A stretch of DNA of 64,000 nucleotides from Candidatus Aquiluna sp. UB-MaderosW2red (GTDB taxonomy: Bacteria > Actinomycetota > Actinomycetes > Actinomycetales > Microbacteriaceae): assembly GCF_900100865.1 (NCBI RefSeq), contig NZ_LT627734.1, positions 682,001 to 746,000 of the forward strand, given 5' to 3'. Under the pieces are notes generated by a model, which had not been told where the DNA came from, did not search any database, and saw nothing but the letters and a program-made list of their open reading frames with translations. Numbering within the stretch: position 1 is the first letter of the stretch; each line of letters starts with the position of its first letter. Positions 53,236 through 62,649 of this stretch are shown here, in pieces. Both the position numbers and the translations under genes were made by a program.

Positions 53236-53301
53236 CCCCAGGCCGACTTGGCGCAATGGTAGCGCACCACTCTTGTAAAGTGGGGGTTACGGGTTCAAGT
53301 C
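53236..53301 (+). repeat. attR: right copy of the 66-bp direct repeat
   Basis: Identical to 44708-44773. It continues into the normal T-arm 3' strand and acceptor stem, so this side keeps the working tRNA. Confidence 0.9.
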
Positions 53302-53313
53302 CCGTAGTCGGCT
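53242..53313 (+). tRNA. tRNA-Thr (UGU), intact copy at attR
   Basis: A full cloverleaf is seen. Acceptor GCCGACT pairs with AGTCGGC, the D-arm is present, the anticodon loop CTTGTAA has anticodon UGU between CCACT and AGTGG, and the T-arm is ACGGG-TTCAAGT-CCCGT. Discriminator base U; CCA is not encoded. Its 5' part and upstream region come from the element side of the crossover, so the element may supply its promoter. Confidence 0.93.
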
Positions 53314-53314
53314 C

Positions 53315-53635
53315 TTATTTAGAAATCGATTTAGTTTCACGAGCTGGCTGAGCCAGCTGAACTACCAAGATAATCCAACCCACTACTGGAACCAGTAGCC
53401 AAAAAAAGTTACCCATTCCTTTGCCGGCGTCGCGCAGCCTTCTTGCAGAAGCGGCGGCCAGGGGAATAATGGTGATTATTGCGAGGAAATTAGAAAGCCC
53501 GCCCGAGATAACTCCCAGCGCAGCCGATGCAACCGTCAGGGCTAGAAAAAAATACCAATAGTCAGCTCGAGTGGTCTTTCCTGTAAATGTCGAGAATTGG
53601 GCAAATGCCAGCTTGGTCGCAGTCCAGAGTTCCAT
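53315..53635 (-). CDS. DUF805 membrane protein
   Basis: This 106-residue protein begins with the family sequence TATKLAFAQFSTFTGKTTRADYW and has three membrane segments and a conserved ARRLRDAGKGMGNFFWLLVP. DUF805 proteins are small inner-membrane proteins of unknown role. Its stop lies two bases from the 3' end of tRNA-Thr and converges on it. It is outside the mobile element and divergent from aspA. Confidence 0.85.
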   Translation of the reverse strand: MELWTATKLAFAQFSTFTGKTTRADYWYFFLALTVASAALGVISGGLSNFLAIITIIPLAAASARRLRDAGKGMGNFFWLLVPVVGWIILVVQLAQPARETKSISK

Positions 53636-53679
53636 GCTTAGGAGACTACCGTGTCGAAGTTAGGAGGATACTTATAGGC

Positions 53680-55077
53680 ATGACGGCAACGAGGCTCGAA
53701 AAAGACCTGCTCGGCGAACGAGAAATCCCATTTGAGGTTTACTGGGGAGTGCACACCCTAAGAGCGGTTGAGAATTTCCCGATCAGCGGGGTATCAATTG
53801 GGCACTACCGCTCTTTTGTTAGGGCGCTGGGCTTTGTGAAAGAAGCTTCGGCGACGGCCAACTTAAAGCTTGGCGCGCTGACTCCCGAGATAGCAGCCCA
53901 CATCATCGCTGCATCCAAAGAGGTGCAGGAGGGGTTATTGGATTCTGAGTTCGTGGTTGATGCCATCCAGGGCGGAGCCGGCACATCAACGAACATGAAT
54001 GCCAATGAGGTGATTGCGAACCGAGCACTTGAAATGGCGGGGCATAAAAAAGGTGACTATAAATTCATAGATCCCCTAAACCATGTGAATGCCTCCCAGT
54101 CCACAAACGACGTTTATCCAACCGCCATCAAGGTCTCTCTGATTATTGAGATCCTTGCTCTGATTGATGAAGTTGAAGCCCTAAGGGGAGCAATAAATAT
54201 CAAATCAAAAGAGTTTTCCGAAGTCATCAAGATGGGTAGAACCCAGTTGCAAGATGCCGTGCCAATGACTCTGGGTCAAGAATTCGCCGCATGGTCACAG
54301 ACGCTTTACGAAGATCAGGGCAGACTCCGCGAGATGATTCCACTGCTTAGTGAAATCAACTTAGGTGGAACAGCTATCGGAACTCAGCTGAACACTCCCG
54401 AAGGTTACGCGCAGGTGGTGTGCGCCGTTCTGAGCGAGGTTTGTGATCACGAATTCACGGTTGCCGAAAACCTGATCGAAGCGACCAGCGACACCGGGGT
54501 GTTTGTGTCCACTTCCAGCACTCTCAAGCGCTTAGCTTCAAAGCTCTCAAAGATTTCGAACGACCTCAGGCTGCTTTCTTCTGGACCGAGGGCTGGCTTC
54601 GGGGAGATCAACCTGCCTGCCAGGCAGGCAGGTTCCTCGATGATGCCCGGCAAGGTGAACCCGGTCATGCCCGAGGTTATGAATCAGATCGCTTTCACGG
54701 TAATTGGCAATGACCTGACCGTCACCATGGCGGCTGAATCTGGGCAATTGCAGCTAAATGCCTTTGAACCGATTATTGCCAGGGCCTTGATGATGAGCAT
54801 TGTTTATCTCAGGCGTGGCTGCAAGGTTCTGGGGGAGTATTGCATCGAAGGAATCACCGCTAACACTGAATATCTCAGGCACACCGTTGAAAATTCAATT
54901 GGGCTGGTGACGGCGCTCGCGCCGAGATTGGGTTATGAAAATGCTTCGGCCATCGCCAAGCACGCCCAAAAAACCGGCCAGTCAGTCAAGCAGGCCGCCA
55001 TGGAATTGGGTCTAATGACTGAAGCCGAGTTTGATGCCCTATTAGGAGATGTGAAGAAGCTCACCGGGCAGAGCTAA
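53680..55077 (+). CDS. aspA: aspartate ammonia-lyase
   Basis: The start at 53680 gives 465 residues, the usual length, beginning MTATRLEKDLLGEREIP; an earlier start at 53587 would add 31 non-conserved residues and overlap the divergent DUF805 gene. Family marks are GAGTSTNMNANEVIANRA, PLNHVNASQSTNDVYPTA, GRTQLQDAVPMTLGQEF, and the lyase signature GSSMMPGKVNPVMPE near residue 320. It deaminates aspartate to fumarate. Fumarase shares this superfamily, but the signature and EIPFEVYWGVHTLRA favour AspA. The 3' end overlaps the convergent DUF554 gene by 4 bp. Confidence 0.93.
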   Translation: MTATRLEKDLLGEREIPFEVYWGVHTLRAVENFPISGVSIGHYRSFVRALGFVKEASATANLKLGALTPEIAAHIIAASKEVQEGLLDSEFVVDAIQGGAGTSTNMNANEVIANRALEMAGHKKGDYKFIDPLNHVNASQSTNDVYPTAIKVSLIIEILALIDEVEALRGAINIKSKEFSEVIKMGRTQLQDAVPMTLGQEFAAWSQTLYEDQGRLREMIPLLSEINLGGTAIGTQLNTPEGYAQVVCAVLSEVCDHEFTVAENLIEATSDTGVFVSTSSTLKRLASKLSKISNDLRLLSSGPRAGFGEINLPARQAGSSMMPGKVNPVMPEVMNQIAFTVIGNDLTVTMAAESGQLQLNAFEPIIARALMMSIVYLRRGCKVLGEYCIEGITANTEYLRHTVENSIGLVTALAPRLGYENASAIAKHAQKTGQSVKQAAMELGLMTEAEFDALLGDVKKLTGQS

Positions 55078-55805
55078 AGAATCACTCCGACCAAAACCGT
55101 AAGCAGTGGGGCAAACAAAAGTGCTGGAAGCAAATCTGCCACGCTCACCATTCTGATCTGCATGAGTCGCAACGCTGTTCCAAGGAGCAGAACCCCACCT
55201 GTGGCAGTAATCGATGCGATGACCGCATCCGACATCACGGCGCCAGCGCCAAGAGCGGCCAGTGTTAGAAGACCCTGCCACAGCCCAACCGGAATGAAGG
55301 AGAACGCGACTCCCCACCCCAGGGCCGCCGCAAAGGCGATTGCCGTGAAACCGTCAAGAGTAGATTTCAGAGCCAGGACTTCAATGCCCTGACCGAGTCC
55401 GTCTTGCAAGCTGCCCAATACCGCCATCGGTCCAATGGTGAATAGTAGAGAAGAATTAACAAAGCCCTCAATGAAGCGTTCTTTGTCTTTTGATTCACCC
55501 CTCGAGGTTTTGTGCTGAAGCCAGCTGCCAAATTCGGATAACCGCTCTTCTATTTTCAGAAGCGATCCGAAAACTCCCCCCATTAGTAGTGCACCCAAAA
55601 CAACCAGGAGCGTCCCAGAGGTTCCAACGGTTTGGGTAAAAGCTTCATCTTGCAAGGCCGAAAGGTTTAGGGCGCCGATTACTAAAACTACCAATCCCAT
55701 GGCATCGGTCAGGGTTCTAGACATCTTTTGAGGCAACCGATGGCCCAAAAGCACTCCCAGCCCAGAACCCACAAGGATTGCAAAAATATTAATTACTGTT
55801 CCCAA
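55074..55805 (-). CDS. DUF554 membrane protein
   Basis: The 243-residue protein has six or seven membrane segments and starts MGTVINIFAILVGSGLGVLL, the conserved DUF554 opening, followed by GLVVLVIGALNL and LKSTLDGFTAIAFAAALGWG. DUF554 (YdfK) is a family of predicted membrane proteins of unknown transport or other role. It is convergent with aspA (4-bp overlap). Confidence 0.9.
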   Translation of the reverse strand: MGTVINIFAILVGSGLGVLLGHRLPQKMSRTLTDAMGLVVLVIGALNLSALQDEAFTQTVGTSGTLLVVLGALLMGGVFGSLLKIEERLSEFGSWLQHKTSRGESKDKERFIEGFVNSSLLFTIGPMAVLGSLQDGLGQGIEVLALKSTLDGFTAIAFAAALGWGVAFSFIPVGLWQGLLTLAALGAGAVMSDAVIASITATGGVLLLGTALRLMQIRMVSVADLLPALLFAPLLTVLVGVIL

Positions 55806-55863
55806 AGCCTGGCCACCTGCGATTCTTATTTCTGGGCTCAGGCAAAGCTTAGTGAGCTGCTAA

Positions 55864-56280
55864 TCAGGCCTTGGGTTTAAAGATGATGCTCACTGAGTTG
55901 ATGCAGTAGCGATCTCCGGTTGGAGTTTGCGGGGCATCATCAAACACGTGCCCTAGGTGCGATCCACAGTTTGAGCATCGAACTTCGGTGCGGCTCATGC
56001 CGTGGGCCTTGTCCTCGATGTATTCGATCGCAGCGTTGTCTTGCGGCTTGTAGAAACTCGGCCAGCCGCAGTGCGAGTCAAATTTGGTGTCTGCAACAAA
56101 TAAGAAGGCATCGCAACCGCGACAGTGGTAACTACCCTCACGTTCTTCTTTTAGGAGCTCACCGGTGTACGCGCGCTCAGTGCCCGCCATCCTAAGTACG
56201 TGATATTCGAACTCTGAAAGCTCAGTTTTCCACTGCTCATCGGTTTTATAGACTTGGTATTTAAATTCGTTTTCAGCCAT
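55864..56280 (-). CDS. msrB: peptide-methionine (R)-S-oxide reductase
   Basis: The 138-residue enzyme repairs methionine-R-sulfoxide in proteins. Two CxxC pairs (CRGCDAF and CSNCGSHLGHVF) bind zinc, and the catalytic Cys is in GDRYCINSVSI. The start at 56280 (MAENEFKYQV) is chosen over one nine codons upstream by comparison with the family. It is divergent from cspA. Confidence 0.95.
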   Translation of the reverse strand: MAENEFKYQVYKTDEQWKTELSEFEYHVLRMAGTERAYTGELLKEEREGSYHCRGCDAFLFVADTKFDSHCGWPSFYKPQDNAAIEYIEDKAHGMSRTEVRCSNCGSHLGHVFDDAPQTPTGDRYCINSVSIIFKPKA

Positions 56281-56404
56281 ATCTGTTTTATAACCCTTCG
56301 ATAACACATTTCATGCCCGTCGATAAGACTATCTTTTTGAGCTGTTAGAGCGTAAACTTTTCTTCGTCGAGTAAGAACAAAGGTTTTTCTTGATGCATTC
56401 GTGA

Positions 56405-56422
56405 GTTACGCGAGTGCGTAAC
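56405..56422 (+). promoter_or_regulatory. hairpin in the cspA leader
   Basis: GTTACGC and GCGTAAC form a perfect 7-bp stem around GAGT, ending six bases before the AGGAG ribosome site. It could affect cold-shock translation of cspA. Only the pairing is observed. Confidence 0.5.
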
Positions 56423-56440
56423 GAGCATCAGGAGCAATAC

Positions 56441-56641
56441 ATGGCACAGGGAACCGTAAAGTGGTTTAACTCTGAAAAGGGTTTCGGATTCATCACACAG
56501 GACGGCGGACCGGACGTTTTCGTTCACTTCTCCGCTATCACAACTGATGGGTACCGCGAGCTAAAAGAAAACCAGCGCGTCGAATTCGACGTAAAGAGCG
56601 GCGACAAAGGCCCACAGGCCGAGAACGTCGTACCTCTATAA
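56441..56641 (+). CDS. cspA: cold-shock protein
   Basis: The 66-residue OB-fold protein begins [18 protein letters not shown], with RNP1 (KGFGFI) and RNP2 (VFVHFS) motifs intact. It binds single-stranded RNA and DNA. AGGAG lies eight bases before the ATG, so an upstream in-frame ATG is not used. A 5' leader hairpin and a 3' terminator-like hairpin bracket it. The symbol stands for the family; no cold induction is shown. Confidence 0.93.
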   Translation: MAQGTVKWFNSEKGFGFITQDGGPDVFVHFSAITTDGYRELKENQRVEFDVKSGDKGPQAENVVPL

Positions 56642-56660
56642 AGCTAGTTCTCAAACTAAA

Positions 56661-56695
56661 CGAAGGCCGATGCGCTTATTGCGTATCGGCCTTCG
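56661..56695 (+). terminator. hairpin terminator after cspA
   Basis: Arms 56661-56675 and 56681-56695 pair over 15 bp (one G-U) around the loop TTATT. There is no strong U-run after it. Confidence 0.7.
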
Positions 56696-56729
56696 CTTGC
56701 ACTCGGGGGCTTAGAGTGGCAAAATGTAG

Positions 56730-56756
56730 TTAGCACTCTACACACGTGAGTGCTAA
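56730..56756 (+). promoter_or_regulatory. CIRCE operator (HrcA site) upstream of groEL
   Basis: TTAGCACTC and GAGTGCTAA are separated by nine bases, a perfect CIRCE consensus, 34 bp before the groEL ATG. It means HrcA represses this gene until heat or misfolded protein stress. Confidence 0.95.
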
Positions 56757-58409
<1,653 letters not shown>

Positions 58410-58422
58410 AGAGTTCAAACCA

Positions 58423-58456
58423 AAAAAACAGGAGGGCGAAAGCCCTCCTGTTTTTT
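58423..58456 (+). terminator. strong rho-independent terminator after groEL
   Basis: Arms of 15 bp (58423-58437 and 58442-58456) surround GAAA, with A-run and T-run ends. It is symmetrical enough to stop the convergent WXG100 gene as well. Confidence 0.95.
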
Positions 58457-58460
58457 GTCT

Positions 58461-58748
58461 TTAAAGGAAAAGTCGCTGGTTGGCCTGTTCAATTTCGGAA
58501 TATTGCCCGGCCGCTACAGCCAGAGCCTGGCCTATTTGCCCCAGCTGGGCCTCTACCGAGTCGGAGGTAATCTTCCAGCGCTGAACTAAGTCCTGGAAGC
58601 TCATGGCCGCCTGGCCCTGCCAGGTGTCGTTGAGCGAGTGGAGTTGGCCTTGTAGGCCATGAATTTCGCCTTGCAGGCGTGCGATAGTTGCTTGGATGGC
58701 GCCATTGGCCGCCAGTACTCGTTCTGAATCTACTGAGAAATAAGTCAT
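58461..58748 (-). CDS. orphan WXG100 (ESAT-6-like) protein
   Basis: The 95-residue helical hairpin protein has the WQG motif (NDTWQGQAAMSF) at its centre, flanked by two long helices, and fits the WXG100 family secreted by ESX/type VII systems. No EccC/EssC ATPase, LXG toxin or partner is encoded nearby. Its secretion thus depends on a locus elsewhere or it is non-secreted. It shares its terminator with groEL. Confidence 0.85.
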   Translation of the reverse strand: MTYFSVDSERVLAANGAIQATIARLQGEIHGLQGQLHSLNDTWQGQAAMSFQDLVQRWKITSDSVEAQLGQIGQALAVAAGQYSEIEQANQRLFL

Positions 58749-58805
58749 GGCAACAGTTTCAGGGTTGAGGTTCTCATTGCGTTTGTGAAAATGCGAAACT
58801 GTGGA

Positions 58806-60266
58806 TTAGGCCTTGGTTATTGAAGCTGTGGAGGGGAGTTCAAAATTAAAGGTTGCTCCGCCACCTGGAGTCTCGGAAACCCAAATTTTACCCTGGTGGT
58901 TCATCACGATGGCGCTTGCGATTGCCAGGCCAAGCCCTGAGCCTCCGGTGTCTCGATTGCGTGAGTTGTCGACCCTGTAGAAACGATCAAAGATTTTTTC
59001 TCGAAGCGGTTCAGGGATTCCTTCACCATGATCAATTACCTGCACCAGAACTTTGTCCTTGCTTGCACTTAGGCGTATCGCAACCTCGGAGTTTTTTGGA
59101 GCAAAGCGAGCAGCGTTTGCAACTAGGTTGGTTAATACCTGCTTGATTCGATCGGCGTCGATCTGGATTTCAATGAGTTGCTCATTGGTCTCAAATGCAA
59201 ATTTCACATCTGGGTTGGCCACCGATGCATCTTTGACTACCTGTTTTGCAAGCACTACTAACTCGTGGCGCTCCTTGTTTAATGAGCCAAGCTCATCTAA
59301 TCGAGTGAGGGTGAGTAGGCTCTCGACCAATCCGCTCATGCGGATGGCCTCGGACTCGATTCGCTGCATGGCCTCGGCAACATCCTTGGGTTTTTTTATT
59401 GCACCCATGCGATAGAGCTCAGCATATCCGCGCACCGTGACAAGGGGGGTTCTCAGCTCATGACTCGCATCAGAGACAAAGCGGCGCATTTGATTCAAAG
59501 TCTTATCTTTTCCAGAAACAGCGCTCTCAATGCTATCTAGCATGCTGTTTAGTGCCCCGTTGAGCCTGCCAATTTCGGTCTTGCCGTGTCTTTCTACCAG
59601 TCTGGAATTGAACTTTCCAGCCTTTACGGCAGAAGCTGTGCGCTCAACTTCTTTTAGCGGCCTGAGGGCCGAGTTTATGGTCAACCAGATGCTAAGGCCA
59701 GAGACCACCAGCAGGAAGATTCCAAATCTTGCGCCAATCACCCCGTATTGCGCAATGATTTGGCGATTCGAGCTCGTGGGTAAGGCAACTACTACCGAAC
59801 CGTTGGCACGAGTCAGGGGAATGGCGACCATGCGCCAGTGAGAATCTAGCCCCCCTTCCACTTGTACTTCTACGTCAAACGGGGTTGCTTCTGTTTCAAC
59901 TACCGCGTCGAGCGCTAGAAAAGAGAAATTGGGCACGGTTCTGCCACCACCGGAGGCAGAGACCAGGCCTAAGAATTGATTACCCTCGGCATCCAATATG
60001 GCAATGTAATAATCGCTCGGCAATGAGGGTAGTGCGAGGTCCCCGGAGCTGACTCTTTGCTCAAGTTGGAGGGGGTTTTCGCTTCTAAGGGAGTTGGCGG
60101 TGGAAAGTAGGAGTGCATCGGTTGTTTGTTGAAGATATGTGGATAAAAGCGCTACGGTTCCCGCACTCGACACGGTTAGCAGAAGCCCAATCAAGCTCAC
60201 CGCTAGAGCGGTGAGCTTGGATCGGAGCGAAATGCGCTCCCATATCGCGAGCATCTTGGGTTTCAA
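58806..60266 (-). CDS. sensor histidine kinase, MprB/TcrY-like
   Basis: The 486-residue kinase has membrane segments at about 18-42 and 178-200, a sensor loop of about 130 residues between them, HAMP, HisKA RRFVSDASHELRTPLVTVRG with His269, and HATPase_c (VIDHGEGIPEPLREKIFDRF, GGSGLGLAIASAIV). It follows its regulator gene by 3 bp. The signal is unknown. Confidence 0.92.
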   Translation of the reverse strand: MKPKMLAIWERISLRSKLTALAVSLIGLLLTVSSAGTVALLSTYLQQTTDALLLSTANSLRSENPLQLEQRVSSGDLALPSLPSDYYIAILDAEGNQFLGLVSASGGGRTVPNFSFLALDAVVETEATPFDVEVQVEGGLDSHWRMVAIPLTRANGSVVVALPTSSNRQIIAQYGVIGARFGIFLLVVSGLSIWLTINSALRPLKEVERTASAVKAGKFNSRLVERHGKTEIGRLNGALNSMLDSIESAVSGKDKTLNQMRRFVSDASHELRTPLVTVRGYAELYRMGAIKKPKDVAEAMQRIESEAIRMSGLVESLLTLTRLDELGSLNKERHELVVLAKQVVKDASVANPDVKFAFETNEQLIEIQIDADRIKQVLTNLVANAARFAPKNSEVAIRLSASKDKVLVQVIDHGEGIPEPLREKIFDRFYRVDNSRNRDTGGSGLGLAIASAIVMNHQGKIWVSETPGGGATFNFELPSTASITKA

Positions 60267-60269
60267 GTT

Positions 60270-60962
60270 TTAGCCTTTGGGGCCTTTCAATAAGTAGCCA
60301 ACACCGCGCTTAGTGACAATTAGTGGTTCTTGACTTAGCGGGTCCAGCTTCTTTCTCAGATAAGAAACATAGCTCTCTACGATACCCATTTCCCCGTTGA
60401 AGTCATACTCCCAAACGTGATCGAGAATCTGCGCCTTGGTGAGCACTCGATTCGGGTTGGAGGCCAGATATCTTAAGAGTTGGTATTCGGTGGGGGATAG
60501 GTCGACAACTTGGCCTGCGACTGAAACCTCGTGAGCGTCCTCGTTAATTTCTAGTTCGCCCACGCGAATCAACGAGTCGCTATCATCGCCTTTTCCAGTT
60601 CGCCGCATGATTGCCGAAATTCTCGCCATAATTTCATCGAGACTGAAAGGCTTTGTAACGTAGTCGTCGCCCCCCACTGTGAGCCCGGTGACCTTGTCCT
60701 CGGTGTCGTCGCGGGCAGTCAAAAACAATATCGGAGTCTCGATCCCCATTCCACGAATTTTTTTGGTGACTCCAAAACCCGAAATGTCAGGAAGCATCAC
60801 ATCGAGTAGCACAATGTCTGGCTGGGTCTCGATAATTTTGTTTATTGCATCCGTGCCGTTGGGGGCAGTGAGAACTGTGTGTCCGGCAAAGCGCAAGCTT
60901 GCCGAGAGAAGGTCACGAATGTTTGGCTCATCATCAACTACTAACACTTTTAAGGATTCCAT
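60270..60962 (-). CDS. OmpR-family response regulator
   Basis: The 230-residue regulator has an intact receiver (DDE near 10, phospho-acceptor Asp54 in VLLDVMLPD, FLTARDD, KPFS) and a wHTH (about 130-228; LSPTEYQLLRYLASNPN and IVESYVSYLRKKLD). It forms a two-gene operon with the kinase that follows. It resembles MprA/TcrX-type actinobacterial regulators. No target site was identified here. Confidence 0.93.
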   Translation of the reverse strand: MESLKVLVVDDEPNIRDLLSASLRFAGHTVLTAPNGTDAINKIIETQPDIVLLDVMLPDISGFGVTKKIRGMGIETPILFLTARDDTEDKVTGLTVGGDDYVTKPFSLDEIMARISAIMRRTGKGDDSDSLIRVGELEINEDAHEVSVAGQVVDLSPTEYQLLRYLASNPNRVLTKAQILDHVWEYDFNGEMGIVESYVSYLRKKLDPLSQEPLIVTKRGVGYLLKGPKG

Positions 60963-61011
60963 AGGTCAATCCTGCGCCTCTTAGCTGTAAGTAGTCTGTG
61001 AAATAGCTGTA

Positions 61012-62640
61012 TCAGATGTCTTCGCTGTCCAATATCTCGTAGCTGTAGCCCTGTTCAGCCAAAAAGCGCTGCCGGTTCTGGGCGAAGTCTTGCTCGACCG
61101 TGTCGCGAGCAACAACCGTGTAGAAGGCGGCGGAACGGCCATCAGCCTTGGGCCTCAAAAGCCTTCCAAGTCGCTGCGCCTCCTCCTGCCGAGATCCAAA
61201 AGCTCCAGAGATCTGAATGGCAACCGATGCCTCGGGTAGGTCAATCGAGAAGTTTGCAACCTTGGAGACCACAAGTGTATTTAGCTCACCCGAACGAAAC
61301 TTATTAAATAATGCTTCGCGCTCGTCAACCGGAGTTGCTCCCGTGAGCTTAGGAATATTCAGTGCCTCGGAAACCGTATCAATTTGATCCAGGTACTGGC
61401 CGATAATCAGAGTCGGCTCGCCCTTGTGCTTTGCTAAAAGCTCTTTGATGATTGCCAGTTTCTGAGGAGAGGTGGCAGCAATTCTAAATCGCGACTCTTG
61501 ATCCGCGATGGCATATTCCATACGTTCTTCATCGGGCAGGCTAACTCGAACCTCATAGCAATTCGCAGGCGCAATATAGCCTTGCGCCTCAATTTCCTTC
61601 CAGGGAGCGTCGAAGCGCTTTGGCCCAATCAGCGAGAAGACGTCTGACTCTCGGCCATCCTCGCGAACCAGTGTCGCGGTGAGGCCGAGTCGACGCCTTG
61701 CTTGCAAGTCAGCGGTCATTTTGAAAATGGGAGCCGGCAAGAGGTGCACTTCGTCATAGATGACCAAACCCCAGTCTCGGGCGTTCAGTAATTCCAGGTG
61801 GGTAAATTCGCCTTTTCGCTTTGTAGTGAGGATTTGGTAGGTGGCGATAGTTACCGCTGCTAGGTTTTTATGGGCCCCGGAATATTCGGCAACATCTTCT
61901 TGCTCGAGTGAAGTTCTTGCCAAAAGCTCGTCGCGCCACTGTCTTGCGGAAACCGTGTTGGTCACCAGAATCAGGGTATTAGTCCCAGCCGAAGCCATTG
62001 CCGCTGCACCAACCAGGGTCTTTCCCGCCCCACAGGGCAAAACCACAACCCCCGAACCGCCCAGGTCAAATTTCTCCACGGCTTGGATTTGATAATCGCG
62101 CAAGTGCCAGGAGTCTTGTTTTAGTTTGATCTCGTGCGGGGTTCCCGGGGTGTAGCCGGCATTGTCCTCGGCTGGCCAGCCGAGCTTCAAGAGCTCTTGC
62201 TTAAGTTGACCACGGGCCCAGTCTCTTACTCTGAAACCACCCTCAACTTCGCCCTCTAGAAGATTTGCAATTCTTCGATTCGATGAAACTTCGGCCAGAA
62301 TGGATCTGGAATCGCTTTTTAGAATCAGGCCGATTGCATCCCTAGAGATGAGTAGCTTTCCAAAGCGCGCTATCGTCTCCTCAATTTCTTTGGAGACACC
62401 CTGAGGCACGGGGTATTTCGACCATTTATTTAAAGAACTAAGGATGAAATCCGCATCATGACCGGCTGCTCGAGCATTCCAGAGCCCAAGCTTTGTGATG
62501 CGATAGGTGTGAATGTGCTCTGGCGCGCGTTCCAGCTCGGCAAAGATCGCGAGCTCGTGACGAGCTTCATTGGCATCTTGGTGGTCGGTTTCAAGAAGTA
62601 CCGTGCGGTCGGATTGAATAATCAGAGGCCCCAAAGACAT
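61012..62640 (-). CDS. XPB/Ssl2-type superfamily 2 DNA helicase
   Basis: This 542-residue ATP-dependent 3'-5' helicase belongs to the bacterial XPB group (as M. tuberculosis Rv0861c). An N-terminal damage-recognition-like domain (about 1-160) precedes the Q-motif region DYQIQAV, Walker A LPCGAGKTLVG (201-211), DEVH (296-299), the XPB-specific RED motif in LVREDGRE near 328, and motif VI RLGRLLRPK. The thumb region seems present. It follows the helicase-associated protein gene by 9 bp on the same strand, as in mycobacteria. A role in DNA repair is inferred from homologs. Confidence 0.92.
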   Translation of the reverse strand: MSLGPLIIQSDRTVLLETDHQDANEARHELAIFAELERAPEHIHTYRITKLGLWNARAAGHDADFILSSLNKWSKYPVPQGVSKEIEETIARFGKLLISRDAIGLILKSDSRSILAEVSSNRRIANLLEGEVEGGFRVRDWARGQLKQELLKLGWPAEDNAGYTPGTPHEIKLKQDSWHLRDYQIQAVEKFDLGGSGVVVLPCGAGKTLVGAAAMASAGTNTLILVTNTVSARQWRDELLARTSLEQEDVAEYSGAHKNLAAVTIATYQILTTKRKGEFTHLELLNARDWGLVIYDEVHLLPAPIFKMTADLQARRRLGLTATLVREDGRESDVFSLIGPKRFDAPWKEIEAQGYIAPANCYEVRVSLPDEERMEYAIADQESRFRIAATSPQKLAIIKELLAKHKGEPTLIIGQYLDQIDTVSEALNIPKLTGATPVDEREALFNKFRSGELNTLVVSKVANFSIDLPEASVAIQISGAFGSRQEEAQRLGRLLRPKADGRSAAFYTVVARDTVEQDFAQNRQRFLAEQGYSYEILDSEDI

Positions 62641-62649
62641 CCCTATATC

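Larger units (their letters stand above)
44708..53301. mobile_element. integrative element in tRNA-Thr(UGU), about 8.6 kb
   Basis: A 66-bp identical direct repeat (44708-44773 and 53236-53301) that includes the first 60 nt of tRNA-Thr bounds the region. A tyrosine integrase lies just inside the left end. The same 18-bp double repeat occurs near each end (44883-44900 and 53040-53057), and an 11-bp sequence is inverted between ends (44927-44937 and 53104-53114). Inside lie a rolling-circle replication initiator, two zinc-ribbon proteins, two lipoproteins, a SHOCT protein and a membrane protein. No relaxase, FtsK-like transfer or conjugation gene is seen, so it is more like an integrated plasmid or mobilisable element than a complete AICE. 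Confidence 0.88.
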
